Position numbers and translations under genes: made by a program. From the NCBI GenBank assembly GCA_910584255.1, contig CAJTXV010000021.1, positions 1 to 31,134 of the forward strand: DNA of 31,134 nt. Direction: 5' to 3'. This DNA comes from an uncultured Bacilli bacterium. GTDB taxonomy: Bacteria > Bacillota_I > Bacilli_A > RF39 > UBA660. The stretch's first letter is position 1, and every line of letters begins with the position of its first letter. Below are positions 1 through 8,093 of this stretch, piece after piece. The notes under the pieces were generated by a model. That model had not been told where the DNA came from, made no database searches, and saw nothing but the letters and a program-made list of their open reading frames with translations.

Positions 1-22
1 TCAAATTTATTTGCTTATGAAA

Positions 23-51
23 AGACTGTTGAACATATTTGTCAACAGTCT
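23..51 (-). terminator. Hairpin downstream of miaA, candidate terminator
   Basis: A perfect 10-bp inverted repeat (AGACTGTTGA / TCAACAGTCT) with a 9-nt loop lies just beyond the miaA stop. Read on the minus strand it is followed only by TTTTCAT, so the U-tract is short and termination strength is uncertain. It sits beside a second hairpin that points the other way. Confidence 0.5.
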
Positions 52-52
52 G

Positions 53-87
53 AAGGAACAATTAAAGTTCCTTTTCTATTTCTTTTT
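53..87 (+). terminator. Rho-independent terminator, plus strand
   Basis: A perfect 7-bp stem (AAGGAAC / GTTCCTT, loop of 7) is followed by a T-rich tract up to the miaA stop codon. It would stop a plus-strand transcript entering from left of the window, convergent with miaA. That gene itself is not visible with confidence. Confidence 0.6.
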
Positions 88-967
88 AAGAATTTCTCCC
101 TTCTATTTTCTTTAATACAGCCTGAATTGCATTATCGAAGTTTACATAATCTGTTTCAAACCAATGAACTGGAAATTGGTGTTTAAAGAATGTATATTGT
201 CTTTTCGCATAATGCCTAGAATTTTTTTTTACCTCTTCAATCGCTTCTTCTTTTGTACATTTTCCTTCAAAATAACGATACAGTTCCTTATATCCAATTC
301 CTGTTTCTACCGCCTTACTATGAATATTATTTTTATATAGTGCTTCTACTTCTTGAAATAGTCCCTCTTCTACCATCGAATCGACTCGTTCATTAATTTT
401 TTCATAGAGAGTCTCTCTAGAAGTCGTAAGTCCAATCATATAAAAATCATAAATAGGTTCACTTTTTTTAGATAAATCCACATCCCCATTTTGTAAACGA
501 TTTAGTAATCGAACCAATCGTTTTCGATTATTTGGGTGAACTGGTATGGAATCTCTCTGCATATAAGTAGAAATGTTTTCTAATAGTTCCTCATTACTTA
601 AATCATCAAAGGTTTCTTGTTTTTCTTCTTCTTGAAATTGGTAATCATATAAGCAAGAGCGAATATAAAGCCCAGTCCCCCCTACTAAAATTACATTTTT
701 TCCTCGAGATATGATTTCTTCTACCTTTTTTCTTGCATCTTTTTGATAATCATAAACTGTATAGCATGTATGAACATCTAGGGTATCAAACAAATGATGA
801 GGAATTCCTTCTTTTTCCGTTTCTTTTACTTTGGCAGTTCCAATATCTAATCCCCTATACACCTGCATACTATCTGCATTAATAATCTCTGCATTTAACT
901 TTTTAGCAAGCGCAATACTTAATTTTGTTTTTCCAACACCAGTTGGACCTACAATTACATAAATCAT
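86..967 (-). CDS. miaA: tRNA dimethylallyltransferase MiaA
   Basis: MiaA transfers a dimethylallyl group to N6 of A37 in tRNAs that read codons starting with U, making i6A in the cytoplasm. The 293-aa protein starts with the P-loop GPTGVGKT (residues 7-14), followed by the family signature DSMQVYRGLDIGTAK (32-46) that binds tRNA and substrate, and the GGTGLYI segment near residue 96. The C-terminal part carries the FFKHQFPVHWF-type end typical of the family. Length is close to the usual 300-315 aa. The gene lies 12 nt downstream of mutL on the same strand and is the last gene of that unit. Pairing of mutL with miaA is common in bacteria. The start ATG overlaps nothing and directly follows the mutL stop. 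Confidence 0.96.
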   Translation of the reverse strand: MIYVIVGPTGVGKTKLSIALAKKLNAEIINADSMQVYRGLDIGTAKVKETEKEGIPHHLFDTLDVHTCYTVYDYQKDARKKVEEIISRGKNVILVGGTGLYIRSCLYDYQFQEEEKQETFDDLSNEELLENISTYMQRDSIPVHPNNRKRLVRLLNRLQNGDVDLSKKSEPIYDFYMIGLTTSRETLYEKINERVDSMVEEGLFQEVEALYKNNIHSKAVETGIGYKELYRYFEGKCTKEEAIEEVKKNSRHYAKRQYTFFKHQFPVHWFETDYVNFDNAIQAVLKKIEGRNS

Positions 968-979
968 AGATAACCTCCA

Positions 980-2797
980 TTACATAGAACGTTTAAATAG
1001 TTTTTCTAAATCATATTTAGAATATGTAATAATAGTTGGTCTTCCATGTGGGCAAGTAAAGGGATTCTCACAATTCCTTAATCTTTCTAATAATATTTCC
1101 ATATCTTCTTTTTCAATATGGTCATTTGCTTTAATGGATGCCTTACAAGCAACGGTCGCAGCAACTTTATGTACAAATCGCTCCATATCAAAAGACTCTT
1201 TTTCAATAATAATTTCTAAAATTTTACGAATTGCACGTTCTTCATTTCCTTTCGGTAACCAAATAGGAATCGTTCGAATTACGAGTGTTTGTAACCCAAA
1301 CTCTTCAAATGAAAATCCCATACTAGTAAGTAAATCAAAATGTTCTTTTAAAATTAGATATTCATTCGATGGGAATTCCAATGTAATCGGAATTAATAAA
1401 TCAATGCTATTAGGTTTCGGATTCCCTAATTCTGTCAAATAATATTCATAATTGATTCTTTCATTCGCTGCATGTTGATCAATCAAAAACATTCCATCTT
1501 CATTTTCAGCAATAATATAGGTACCATGAACTAGCCCTACTGGATACATCATTTTAATTCTTGCTTCCTGTTCATTCGATATAGAAACATTTTCTTCCGT
1601 TTCCACTTCTTCTTTTCTTCCATAGGAAGAAGTATCCTCTTGAACTTCATAAGGTGTATCTTTTGAAAAATCGAAAGTCATCTCTTCAATTTCCTTAAAT
1701 TCTTCTTCTTTTTTTTGGGCATCGAACTCATTTTCCGTCTTCATAGTATAATTGGTACTAATCTTAGTTTTTCCATTTTCTATCATCGTTTCTAAAGAAG
1801 CATCTGGAATTAAAGTTAAATGCTCTAGTTCTTTTTTTATAACTGCTTGAATTAATTCTTTTAAAGTATCTATTTTAGAAAATTTAATATCCATTTTGGT
1901 AGGATGTACATTTACATCAATTAAAACTGGATCTACCTCTATTTTTAAAACAACAATGGGATACCTATCTGGTGGCATATACGTATGATAACTCTCTGTA
2001 ATCATGCGTATAATTTCATTGTTTTTAATATAGCGCCCATTTACTAAAAGTGTAATTGCATTCTTATTACTTTTCTGAACCTCAGGATAAGAAATATATC
2101 CAGAAATCTCATAGTCATCATTCTCACCATGAATTTCAATCATCTTCGTTGTTACGGACAATCCAAAAATATCATGAATGACTTTTAATAAGCGATCACT
2201 TCCATCTGTATTTAAAAGTGTTTTTTGATTGTTGGTAAGTACAAATTTAATTTCTGGATAAGAAAGTGCCATTTTATGAACATATTCTGTAATATAAGAA
2301 AGTTCCGTATATAGACTCTTTAAATACTTTAAACGAACAGGAGTATTATAGAATAGGTCCTTGACTAAAATACTCGTTCCACAGCGAAGCTCTCCATTTT
2401 CTATCGATAATGTCTTTCCTCCAGAAATATGAATCTCTGTTCCACTTTCTCCATTACTGGTTTTTAATAGCACATCAGAAACACTCGCGATGGATGGAAG
2501 TGCTTCCCCTCGAAAACCTAAACTATCAATATGAAATAAATCATCCAGTCCTTTTAACTTACTTGTAGCATGCCGAAAAAAGGCTAAAGATGCATCCTCC
2601 TGGTCCATTCCAATTCCGTTATCCGTGACTTTAATTTCTTTAACACCAGAATCCATCAGGTCAATATGAATTTCCGTACTTTTCGCATCAATTGCATTTT
2701 CAACGAGTTCCTTTACTACATTCATTGTACGTTCTACTACTTCTCCTGCTGCAATTTTATTTGCGAGCACTTCATCCATTACCTGAATCTTACTCAT
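980..2797 (-). CDS. mutL: DNA mismatch repair protein MutL with endonuclease site
   Basis: MutL is the GHKL ATPase that links MutS mismatch recognition to strand incision. The N-terminal ATPase motifs are all visible: ENAIDA (33-38), DNGIGM (59-64), HATSKL (76-81) and GFRGEAL (94-100). The C-terminal domain has DQHAANERINYE (from about residue 440, the DQHA-X2-E-X4-E metal motif), ACKAS near 550 and CPHGRP near 582, the hallmarks of the nicking-type MutL found outside Escherichia coli. The open frame runs four codons further to a TTG at 2809, but the ATG at 2797 is preferred because it is preceded by GGTGA at proper spacing and gives the family-typical start MSKIQVMDE; this gives 605 aa. MutS is not in the window; an unknown membrane protein lies 26 nt upstream instead. 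Confidence 0.96.
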   Translation of the reverse strand: MSKIQVMDEVLANKIAAGEVVERTMNVVKELVENAIDAKSTEIHIDLMDSGVKEIKVTDNGIGMDQEDASLAFFRHATSKLKGLDDLFHIDSLGFRGEALPSIASVSDVLLKTSNGESGTEIHISGGKTLSIENGELRCGTSILVKDLFYNTPVRLKYLKSLYTELSYITEYVHKMALSYPEIKFVLTNNQKTLLNTDGSDRLLKVIHDIFGLSVTTKMIEIHGENDDYEISGYISYPEVQKSNKNAITLLVNGRYIKNNEIIRMITESYHTYMPPDRYPIVVLKIEVDPVLIDVNVHPTKMDIKFSKIDTLKELIQAVIKKELEHLTLIPDASLETMIENGKTKISTNYTMKTENEFDAQKKEEEFKEIEEMTFDFSKDTPYEVQEDTSSYGRKEEVETEENVSISNEQEARIKMMYPVGLVHGTYIIAENEDGMFLIDQHAANERINYEYYLTELGNPKPNSIDLLIPITLEFPSNEYLILKEHFDLLTSMGFSFEEFGLQTLVIRTIPIWLPKGNEERAIRKILEIIIEKESFDMERFVHKVAATVACKASIKANDHIEKEDMEILLERLRNCENPFTCPHGRPTIITYSKYDLEKLFKRSM

Positions 2798-2823
2798 ATA
2801 CTTCACCAACCTATATTCTATTC

Positions 2824-3450
2824 TTATTCATTTATCTTCATCATTACTTTATTTTCATCTTCTGACGTACTATACACATAGTCTGCTTCAATAAGTCCTA
2901 GTAATCGGTCTATATCTTCAATTGTATAACTATCATATACCATATCATAACTAAGTAGATAGGGTCCTAGATTTTCTACATTTAGAACTGTTTCATCTAT
3001 ATATTCATCGTCTACTAGAACATCTTCACATGCTCCATGATCTGCAATATGTTTATCAGTATGAACATTGATATATCCACCACCCTCTTTCGCAAAATAC
3101 CAATCCACAATATATAATTTAGATTCTCCATTATTTAGTTCCTTTTCAAGTAATTTCCAATTGTTCTTAACCTCACTATATTTCACTCTTCCAGATACTT
3201 GAATTTTTCCTTCTTTATCGATTTTATAAGTAAAGTGGTTCTTTGGAGTACCTACATGATGTGCAATCAACATACTTAGACCACCAGTAATGGCAAATGC
3301 TATGGTACCAATCACAGCTGCCCCTAATTGAATGTTTTTAATATAGTTTTCAGTATCTCCTTCTACCAATCTTTCTGCTTCTTCCATGGTAATAATGTCC
3401 TGCTTTTGATCTTCACTTTCTTGTTTGAACTCTTCTTCTTTATTTTCCAT
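2824..3450 (-). CDS. Unknown one-pass membrane protein between uvrC and mutL
   Basis: I do not recognise this 208-aa protein. Residues 1-38 are strongly acidic and hydrophilic (many E, D, Q), followed by one hydrophobic stretch at about 41-64 that fits a transmembrane helix, then a mostly soluble, acidic C-terminal domain rich in Y, D and aromatic residues with the pattern expected of mixed alpha/beta structure. No catalytic motif is obvious. The start ATG has a strong GGGGGG-AAAG ribosome site. It has its own promoter in the end of uvrC and is followed within 26 nt by mutL, so it is probably cotranscribed with mutL and miaA. A topology with a short N-terminal tail on one side and the larger domain on the other is inferred; the side is not clear. 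Confidence 0.75.
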   Translation of the reverse strand: MENKEEEFKQESEDQKQDIITMEEAERLVEGDTENYIKNIQLGAAVIGTIAFAITGGLSMLIAHHVGTPKNHFTYKIDKEGKIQVSGRVKYSEVKNNWKLLEKELNNGESKLYIVDWYFAKEGGGYINVHTDKHIADHGACEDVLVDDEYIDETVLNVENLGPYLLSYDMVYDSYTIEDIDRLLGLIEADYVYSTSEDENKVMMKINE

Positions 3451-3474
3451 ATTCTTTCCCCCCTATGCGCTTGT

Positions 3475-3503
3475 ATTATATCATAAATCTTTTAAATAGT
3501 CCA
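3475..3503 (-). promoter_or_regulatory. Promoter of the unknown-mutL-miaA unit
   Basis: On the minus strand there is TGGACT (plus 3498-3503), a 17-bp spacer and a perfect TATAAT (plus 3475-3480). The uvrC stop codon TGA (3481-3483) directly precedes the -10 and doubles as the TGN of an extended -10. The initiation site would fall about 20 nt before the start codon of the 208-aa gene. Confidence 0.65.
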
Positions 3504-5259
3504 TAAACTTTAAAGCAACATCATGTGTAAGTACTTCTTCTAGTTCTTCTAATGTAGCTTCCTTCATTTTCTTTAACGAACCAAACTTCTTTAATAGTTC
3601 TTTTTTTCTGACTTCTCCAATTCCAGGTGCCATATCTAGTAATGATGCTAAAGAACCCTTGCTTCGTACGTTTCTATGATAAGTAATTGCATAACGATGA
3701 ACCTCTTCTTGAATTTTATTTAAAAAGATAAATAAGTTACTATTTTTATCTACCTCGATTTCTTCTAAATTACTATTTACCAAAACACTTGTCTTATGCT
3801 TATCATTCTTCTTTAAACCACATAAAGGAATATTTAAATGTAATCCATCTAATACCTCTTTAGCAGTTTCAATTTGTAGTTCTCCCCCATCGACAATAAT
3901 TAAATCGGGTGCTTCTATTTCTTCCATCACTACTTTAAAATAGCGCCTATAGATTACTTCTTTCATCGCACTTAAATCATCTTTCGCATCTGTTTGTATT
4001 TTAAACTTACGATACTCATTCTTATTTGGTTCAAAGTGGTCAAATACGACCATTCCTGCAACATAGAAAGTTCCAAATAAGTGAGAGTTATCAAACGTTT
4101 CTATCCTTTTTAGTTTGGGAAGATGTAATAATTTCTGTAACTCCTCCTCTGCTTCTAAGCGATTGGTTTCATCCTTTTTTATATTTTCATACCTTTCATT
4201 TAAGAAGATTTTCGCATTATCACTTGCGAGTTCTACAAGTTTTTTAATATCCCCCCGTTGTGGTGTTAATGTTTTTACTTGTAAATATTCTCCTAGTAAT
4301 TTTTCATCGACTACTTCTGGCAAAACAATTTCCTTTGGTAGTATATTATTCTTTTCATAGAAGTGAATAATATAAGAAAGTAATTCTTCCGATACCTGTT
4401 CAACCGATGTAAAAATATCTTGATGCTTTCCAAATAACAAACCTTCCCGAATATAAAAAGTAACGACTGATACATAATTATTATCCTGATAATATCCAAA
4501 TACATCGAAATTATAATTTTTATTTAAATCGATTTTTTGTCTTGTAAGTGTTACTTCAATATCATGTAACATCTCCTTAAGCTCAATCGCCTTTTCAAAG
4601 TTCAAGGCATCACTTGCTTTTTGCATTTCATTTTCTAATTTTTTTACTAAAGAATCACTATTTCCTTTTAAAAAAGAAGTAATTTCTGATACCATACTTT
4701 CTAGTTTTTCTTTGTCTACTTCCTTTTCACAATACCCAAAACATTCTCCAATATGATAATATAAGCATACTTCTTTTTTTAAGTTTTCACATTTTCTAAG
4801 AGGATAAATACGATGAAGCATATTAACTGTTTTTCTAGCGGCTGTCACATTAGGATAAGGACCAAACAATCTACTCTTATGTTTTTTACGATTGATATTA
4901 CGAACAATTTTTAATCTTGGATATTTTTCATTTGTTAATTCAATATAGGGATAACTCTTATCATCTTTTAAAAGAATATTATATTTAGGATCATATTTTT
5001 TAATTAAGGTAATTTCTAAAATTAAAGATTCTAATTCTGTCGATGTAACAATATATTCAAAGTCAACAATATCTGCAACTAACATAGCGGTCTTTCCTGT
5101 AACCGTCCCAATAAAATAACTTTTTAAACGTTTTTTTAAGTTTTTTGCTTTTCCTACATAAATGATGATTCCATCTTTATTCTTCATCTGATAACTTCCT
5201 GGTTTGGTAGGAACTAATTTTAATTTTTCTTTGATATATTGTTTGATTTCCTCACTCAT
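3481..5259 (-). CDS. uvrC: Excinuclease ABC subunit C, UvrC
   Basis: UvrC makes both incisions around a lesion in nucleotide excision repair with UvrA and UvrB. The 592-aa protein has the GIY-YIG nuclease domain at about 17-95 (3' incision), four cysteines at 157, 165, 173 and 177 in the region reported to hold an iron-sulfur cluster in E. coli UvrC, the UVR motif at about 204-238 that contacts UvrB, an RNase H-like 5' nuclease domain with DNSH at 390-393 and VDGG at 456-459, and C-terminal helix-hairpin-helix motifs at about 540-590 (APGIGEVRKKELLKKFG). Length is normal. The ATG is preceded by a near-perfect AGGAGGT. It lies 31 nt downstream of rarA and is very likely cotranscribed with it. 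Confidence 0.97.
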   Translation of the reverse strand: MSEEIKQYIKEKLKLVPTKPGSYQMKNKDGIIIYVGKAKNLKKRLKSYFIGTVTGKTAMLVADIVDFEYIVTSTELESLILEITLIKKYDPKYNILLKDDKSYPYIELTNEKYPRLKIVRNINRKKHKSRLFGPYPNVTAARKTVNMLHRIYPLRKCENLKKEVCLYYHIGECFGYCEKEVDKEKLESMVSEITSFLKGNSDSLVKKLENEMQKASDALNFEKAIELKEMLHDIEVTLTRQKIDLNKNYNFDVFGYYQDNNYVSVVTFYIREGLLFGKHQDIFTSVEQVSEELLSYIIHFYEKNNILPKEIVLPEVVDEKLLGEYLQVKTLTPQRGDIKKLVELASDNAKIFLNERYENIKKDETNRLEAEEELQKLLHLPKLKRIETFDNSHLFGTFYVAGMVVFDHFEPNKNEYRKFKIQTDAKDDLSAMKEVIYRRYFKVVMEEIEAPDLIIVDGGELQIETAKEVLDGLHLNIPLCGLKKNDKHKTSVLVNSNLEEIEVDKNSNLFIFLNKIQEEVHRYAITYHRNVRSKGSLASLLDMAPGIGEVRKKELLKKFGSLKKMKEATLEELEEVLTHDVALKFMDYLKDL

Positions 5260-5290
5260 CCTATATACCTCCTTCCTATATATTTAACAT

Positions 5291-6604
5291 TTATTGGTTC
5301 TTTTTAATTTCATTAATCTTTTTTAGTATTTCAAAAAATTTTTTTTCATGTCCACTCTTCGTTGGATGATAGTATGTTTTATCCTTTAATGAATCCGGTA
5401 AACACTGCATATTGGTAATCTTATTTTCATAGTCATGGGCATACTGATATCCTTTTCCATTCCCGAGTTCACTATCTAACTTCGTAACCGCATTTCTTAA
5501 GTGAAGTGGTACCTTTACATCGCTAGTACTTCTAGCATCCCTAGAAGCCTCCATATAAGCAGTATATAAGGAATTAGACTTTGGACTTAGACTTAAATAG
5601 ACGACTAGTTGGGCAAGGTTGACATTGCATTCTGGCATTCCATTATAATGACATGCACTATAAGTACTTGTTGCTTGTACTAGGGCATTGGGGTTCGCAA
5701 GTCCTACATCTTCTGATGCAAAACGAATGAGACGTCTTGCAACATACAAAGGATTCTCTCCTGCTTCTAACATTCTAGCTAGATAATAAAGTGAAGCATC
5801 TGGGTCACTATTTCTCATTGACTTATGAAGTGCGGAAATCAAATTATAATGCTCCTCTCCATTTTTATCATATAAAAAGATTTTACTTTGTAAGGACTGC
5901 TCTAAACTTGTTTTTGTAATTACCTTTTTATTTTTCTTAAAAGGTGTAATATTAATTACATTTTCTAAAGTATTAAGTGCCGTTCTTGCATCTCCGCTCG
6001 CAACATCTGCAATAATATCTAAGCACTCTTTTTCGATTTCTACCTTTTTATATTCATGATTTTCTTTTAATGCTCTTTCTAAAATATGAACGATATCTTC
6101 TTTCGATAAACTTTTTAATACATATACTTTACTTCTCGATAAGAGGGCTGAATTTACTTCAAAGGAAGGATTCTCTGTCGTTGCACCAATTAAAATAATG
6201 TTCCCATTTTCAACATAAGGTAAGAAAGCATCTTGCTGACTCTTATTGAATCTATGAATTTCATCTACAAAACAAATTGTCTTTTTTCCATTTACCCGAT
6301 TAAATTTAGAAATCTCTATCATTTCTTTAATTTCTTTTACTCCTGCCGTAACAGCTGATAATTCATAAAATAAAGAATCTGTTTGTTTTGCAATAATTTT
6401 AGCAAGTGTTGTCTTTCCGACACCTGGAGGACCCCAAAAAATCATGGAAGTAATGGTATCGTTTTCTATCATTTTTCGAATTGGAGAATCTTTTCCAACC
6501 ATTTCCTCTTGTCCAAAAAAATCTTCTAATGTCGTCGGTCTCATCTTTTCTGCCAAAGGTTGAAATTCAAATTTCTTTTCCTCTTCTTCATCAAATAAAT
6601 TCAT
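5291..6604 (-). CDS. rarA: Replication-associated recombination ATPase RarA (MgsA)
   Basis: RarA is a clamp-loader-like AAA+ ATPase acting at stalled replication forks. The 437-aa form shows Walker A GPPGVGKT (58-65), Walker B DEIHRFNKSQQD (114-125), sensor 1 ATTENPS (141-147) and a C-terminal MgsA tetramerisation region with SDVKVPLHLRNA and the end YHPTKSGHEKK. An upstream in-frame ATG at 6622 exists, but it has no ribosome site. The ATG at 6604 follows GGGAG/GGGAA and gives the usual MNLFDEEE-type N-terminus, so I chose it. The gene heads the rarA-uvrC unit, with an extended -10 promoter about 55 nt upstream, divergent from the polysaccharide deacetylase. In B. subtilis the orthologue is yrvN, downstream of the relA-dtd region, which matches the position here. 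Confidence 0.95.
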   Translation of the reverse strand: MNLFDEEEEKKFEFQPLAEKMRPTTLEDFFGQEEMVGKDSPIRKMIENDTITSMIFWGPPGVGKTTLAKIIAKQTDSLFYELSAVTAGVKEIKEMIEISKFNRVNGKKTICFVDEIHRFNKSQQDAFLPYVENGNIILIGATTENPSFEVNSALLSRSKVYVLKSLSKEDIVHILERALKENHEYKKVEIEKECLDIIADVASGDARTALNTLENVINITPFKKNKKVITKTSLEQSLQSKIFLYDKNGEEHYNLISALHKSMRNSDPDASLYYLARMLEAGENPLYVARRLIRFASEDVGLANPNALVQATSTYSACHYNGMPECNVNLAQLVVYLSLSPKSNSLYTAYMEASRDARSTSDVKVPLHLRNAVTKLDSELGNGKGYQYAHDYENKITNMQCLPDSLKDKTYYHPTKSGHEKKFFEILKKINEIKKNQ

Positions 6605-6657
6605 CGTTTTCCCAACTCCCATCTAGTAGAAGGATTCTGTAATTTCTTTTCCTACTT

Positions 6658-6687
6658 ATTATAACATGTAACATATAGATTCGTAAA
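6658..6687 (-). promoter_or_regulatory. Promoter of rarA-uvrC
   Basis: On the minus strand: TTTACG (plus 6682-6687), 18-bp spacer, TATAAT (plus 6658-6663) with a TGT just before it (extended -10). The transcript would start about 45 nt before the chosen rarA start. Confidence 0.6.
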
Positions 6688-6759
6688 TTGGTGGAATGTA
6701 GGTCAATGTTTAATCTTAAATGAGAAGATATTGACATAAAATGAACTAGGAGGATGTTT

Positions 6760-8070
6760 ATGTCAAAGAGATGGATAATCATACCTATTTTTTTATTATT
6801 TATAGTGTTGATAGGATGTCTAGTTCTTGAAACAAAACAAACAAACAAGCCTTACTTTGTAGAAAGTGATATTAAAGATACTTCCAATTATGTACAAAGT
6901 ATTACTTCGATTACTACTACTAGTAAAAAATTAAATGATTTATTGGAAAAGCATATCAAAGAACAAACCGATTTTTTCTATGAGCAAATCAAAAAAACTG
7001 AGCATCCATTACTTATAGATCGTGATGAATTAAATATTGATTATACCTTTGAAATCATTCAACCAGATACATGGAATATCTCATATACTACCTTTATGAC
7101 TGGTCCCACCTTTACTTACCCCTACAAACGAATTGATTGTTGGACTTGGAACCCTAAAACCGAAAAAGAAAAGAGTTTAGATGAACTGTTTACAGATTCC
7201 ATCGATTTTTCTTCTTGGAAAAATTATGTATTTGGGAAGTTAAAAGCAGAATGTTCTTCTTGTATTTCAGAAGATGATTTTAATGAATTATTTACAGAAA
7301 ACTTTAAAACTTTTAGAATTACAGAAGCAGGAATTATTTTTTATTTTAATCCGTTTCTATTTAATGATGACTATTATGATATTATTCCCGTCTTTCAAAA
7401 AGTAGACAATAAATTATTACTTTCCAATAAAAATCAAGAAGAACAGGAAATAAAAATCATTAAAAGCCATAATATCATTGACCCAAATCAGCCAGTGATT
7501 GCCTTAACATTCGATGATGGACCAAGCAAATATACAGAAGAGATTCTTGAAATATTAAAGAAAAATCAGGTAAATGCAACTTTCTTTATTGTAGGGAATA
7601 AAATCGATGCGTACCAAGATGTATTAAGAAAAAGTATAGAAAACGGAAATGAATTAGGAAATCATTCATATAATCATCAGTGGCTCAGCAGGCTTTCTAC
7701 GAAAGAATTAATAAATCAAATCGATAAAACACAACAAATGATGGAAGAAAAACTCCACTATACTCCAAGATATCTTCGTCCTACCTATGGTTCTATTACA
7801 AATCGTATCCGAAAAAACACAAATCTAGAAATTGCCCTTTGGACAGTGGACACAAAAGATTGGAAAATTCATAACATCAATCGAATTGTAGAACGTGCAA
7901 CCAGAAATATAGAAGATGGAGATATTATTCTCATGCATGATATCTTTGAAAGAAGTAAAGAAGCGTTAAAGAGGATAATTCCAAAATTAAAAAAACAGGG
8001 GTTCCAATTTGTAACGATGAGTGAACTAGAAGAAGTAAATTTGCTCAGAGAACTTCAAAAATCAAACTAA
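6760..8070 (+). CDS. Membrane-anchored polysaccharide (peptidoglycan) deacetylase
   Basis: This 436-aa protein carries a complete NodB homology domain (carbohydrate esterase family 4) at its C-terminus: TFDDGPS (250-256) with the catalytic base and metal Asp, NHSYNH (301-306) with two metal His, RPTYG (340-344), DTKDW (364-368) and LMHD (391-394). The N-terminus is a basic residue cluster and a hydrophobic core ending in LIGC, so Cys20 could be lipidated; a plain membrane anchor is also possible. The region between, about 40-230, resembles the extracellular domain preceding NodB in PdaC-like enzymes (aromatic, beta-rich), a looser call. Likely role: removal of acetyl groups from wall glycan outside the cell. 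The start at 6760 is preferred over 6754 because AGGAGG (6748-6753) touches the first ATG and is well spaced for the second. Confidence 0.9.
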   Translation: MSKRWIIIPIFLLFIVLIGCLVLETKQTNKPYFVESDIKDTSNYVQSITSITTTSKKLNDLLEKHIKEQTDFFYEQIKKTEHPLLIDRDELNIDYTFEIIQPDTWNISYTTFMTGPTFTYPYKRIDCWTWNPKTEKEKSLDELFTDSIDFSSWKNYVFGKLKAECSSCISEDDFNELFTENFKTFRITEAGIIFYFNPFLFNDDYYDIIPVFQKVDNKLLLSNKNQEEQEIKIIKSHNIIDPNQPVIALTFDDGPSKYTEEILEILKKNQVNATFFIVGNKIDAYQDVLRKSIENGNELGNHSYNHQWLSRLSTKELINQIDKTQQMMEEKLHYTPRYLRPTYGSITNRIRKNTNLEIALWTVDTKDWKIHNINRIVERATRNIEDGDIILMHDIFERSKEALKRIIPKLKKQGFQFVTMSELEEVNLLRELQKSN

Positions 8071-8093
8071 AAAAGGGAATTCCCCTTTTTTTC
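8071..8093. terminator. Bidirectional terminator between convergent genes
   Basis: AAAAGGG, AATT loop, CCCCTTTTTTT: a compact stem flanked by A and T runs on either side, so it can work on both strands. It separates the deacetylase (plus) from the AI-2E permease (minus), whose stop codons lie on its two edges. Confidence 0.75.

Noticed and set aside
1..85. Possible end of a plus-strand gene at the left edge (frame open through the hairpins)
   Set aside because: The frame continues into the antisense of miaA and crosses two terminator-like hairpins; no recognisable protein.
1134..1442. Plus-strand open frame inside mutL
   Set aside because: Antisense shadow of a conserved mutL region; no ribosome site, no family resemblance.
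6605..6622. N-terminal MGVGKT extension of RarA resembling part of a P-loop
   Set aside because: The true Walker A is at residues 58-65; the extension lacks a ribosome site and contains the likely one for the next ATG.
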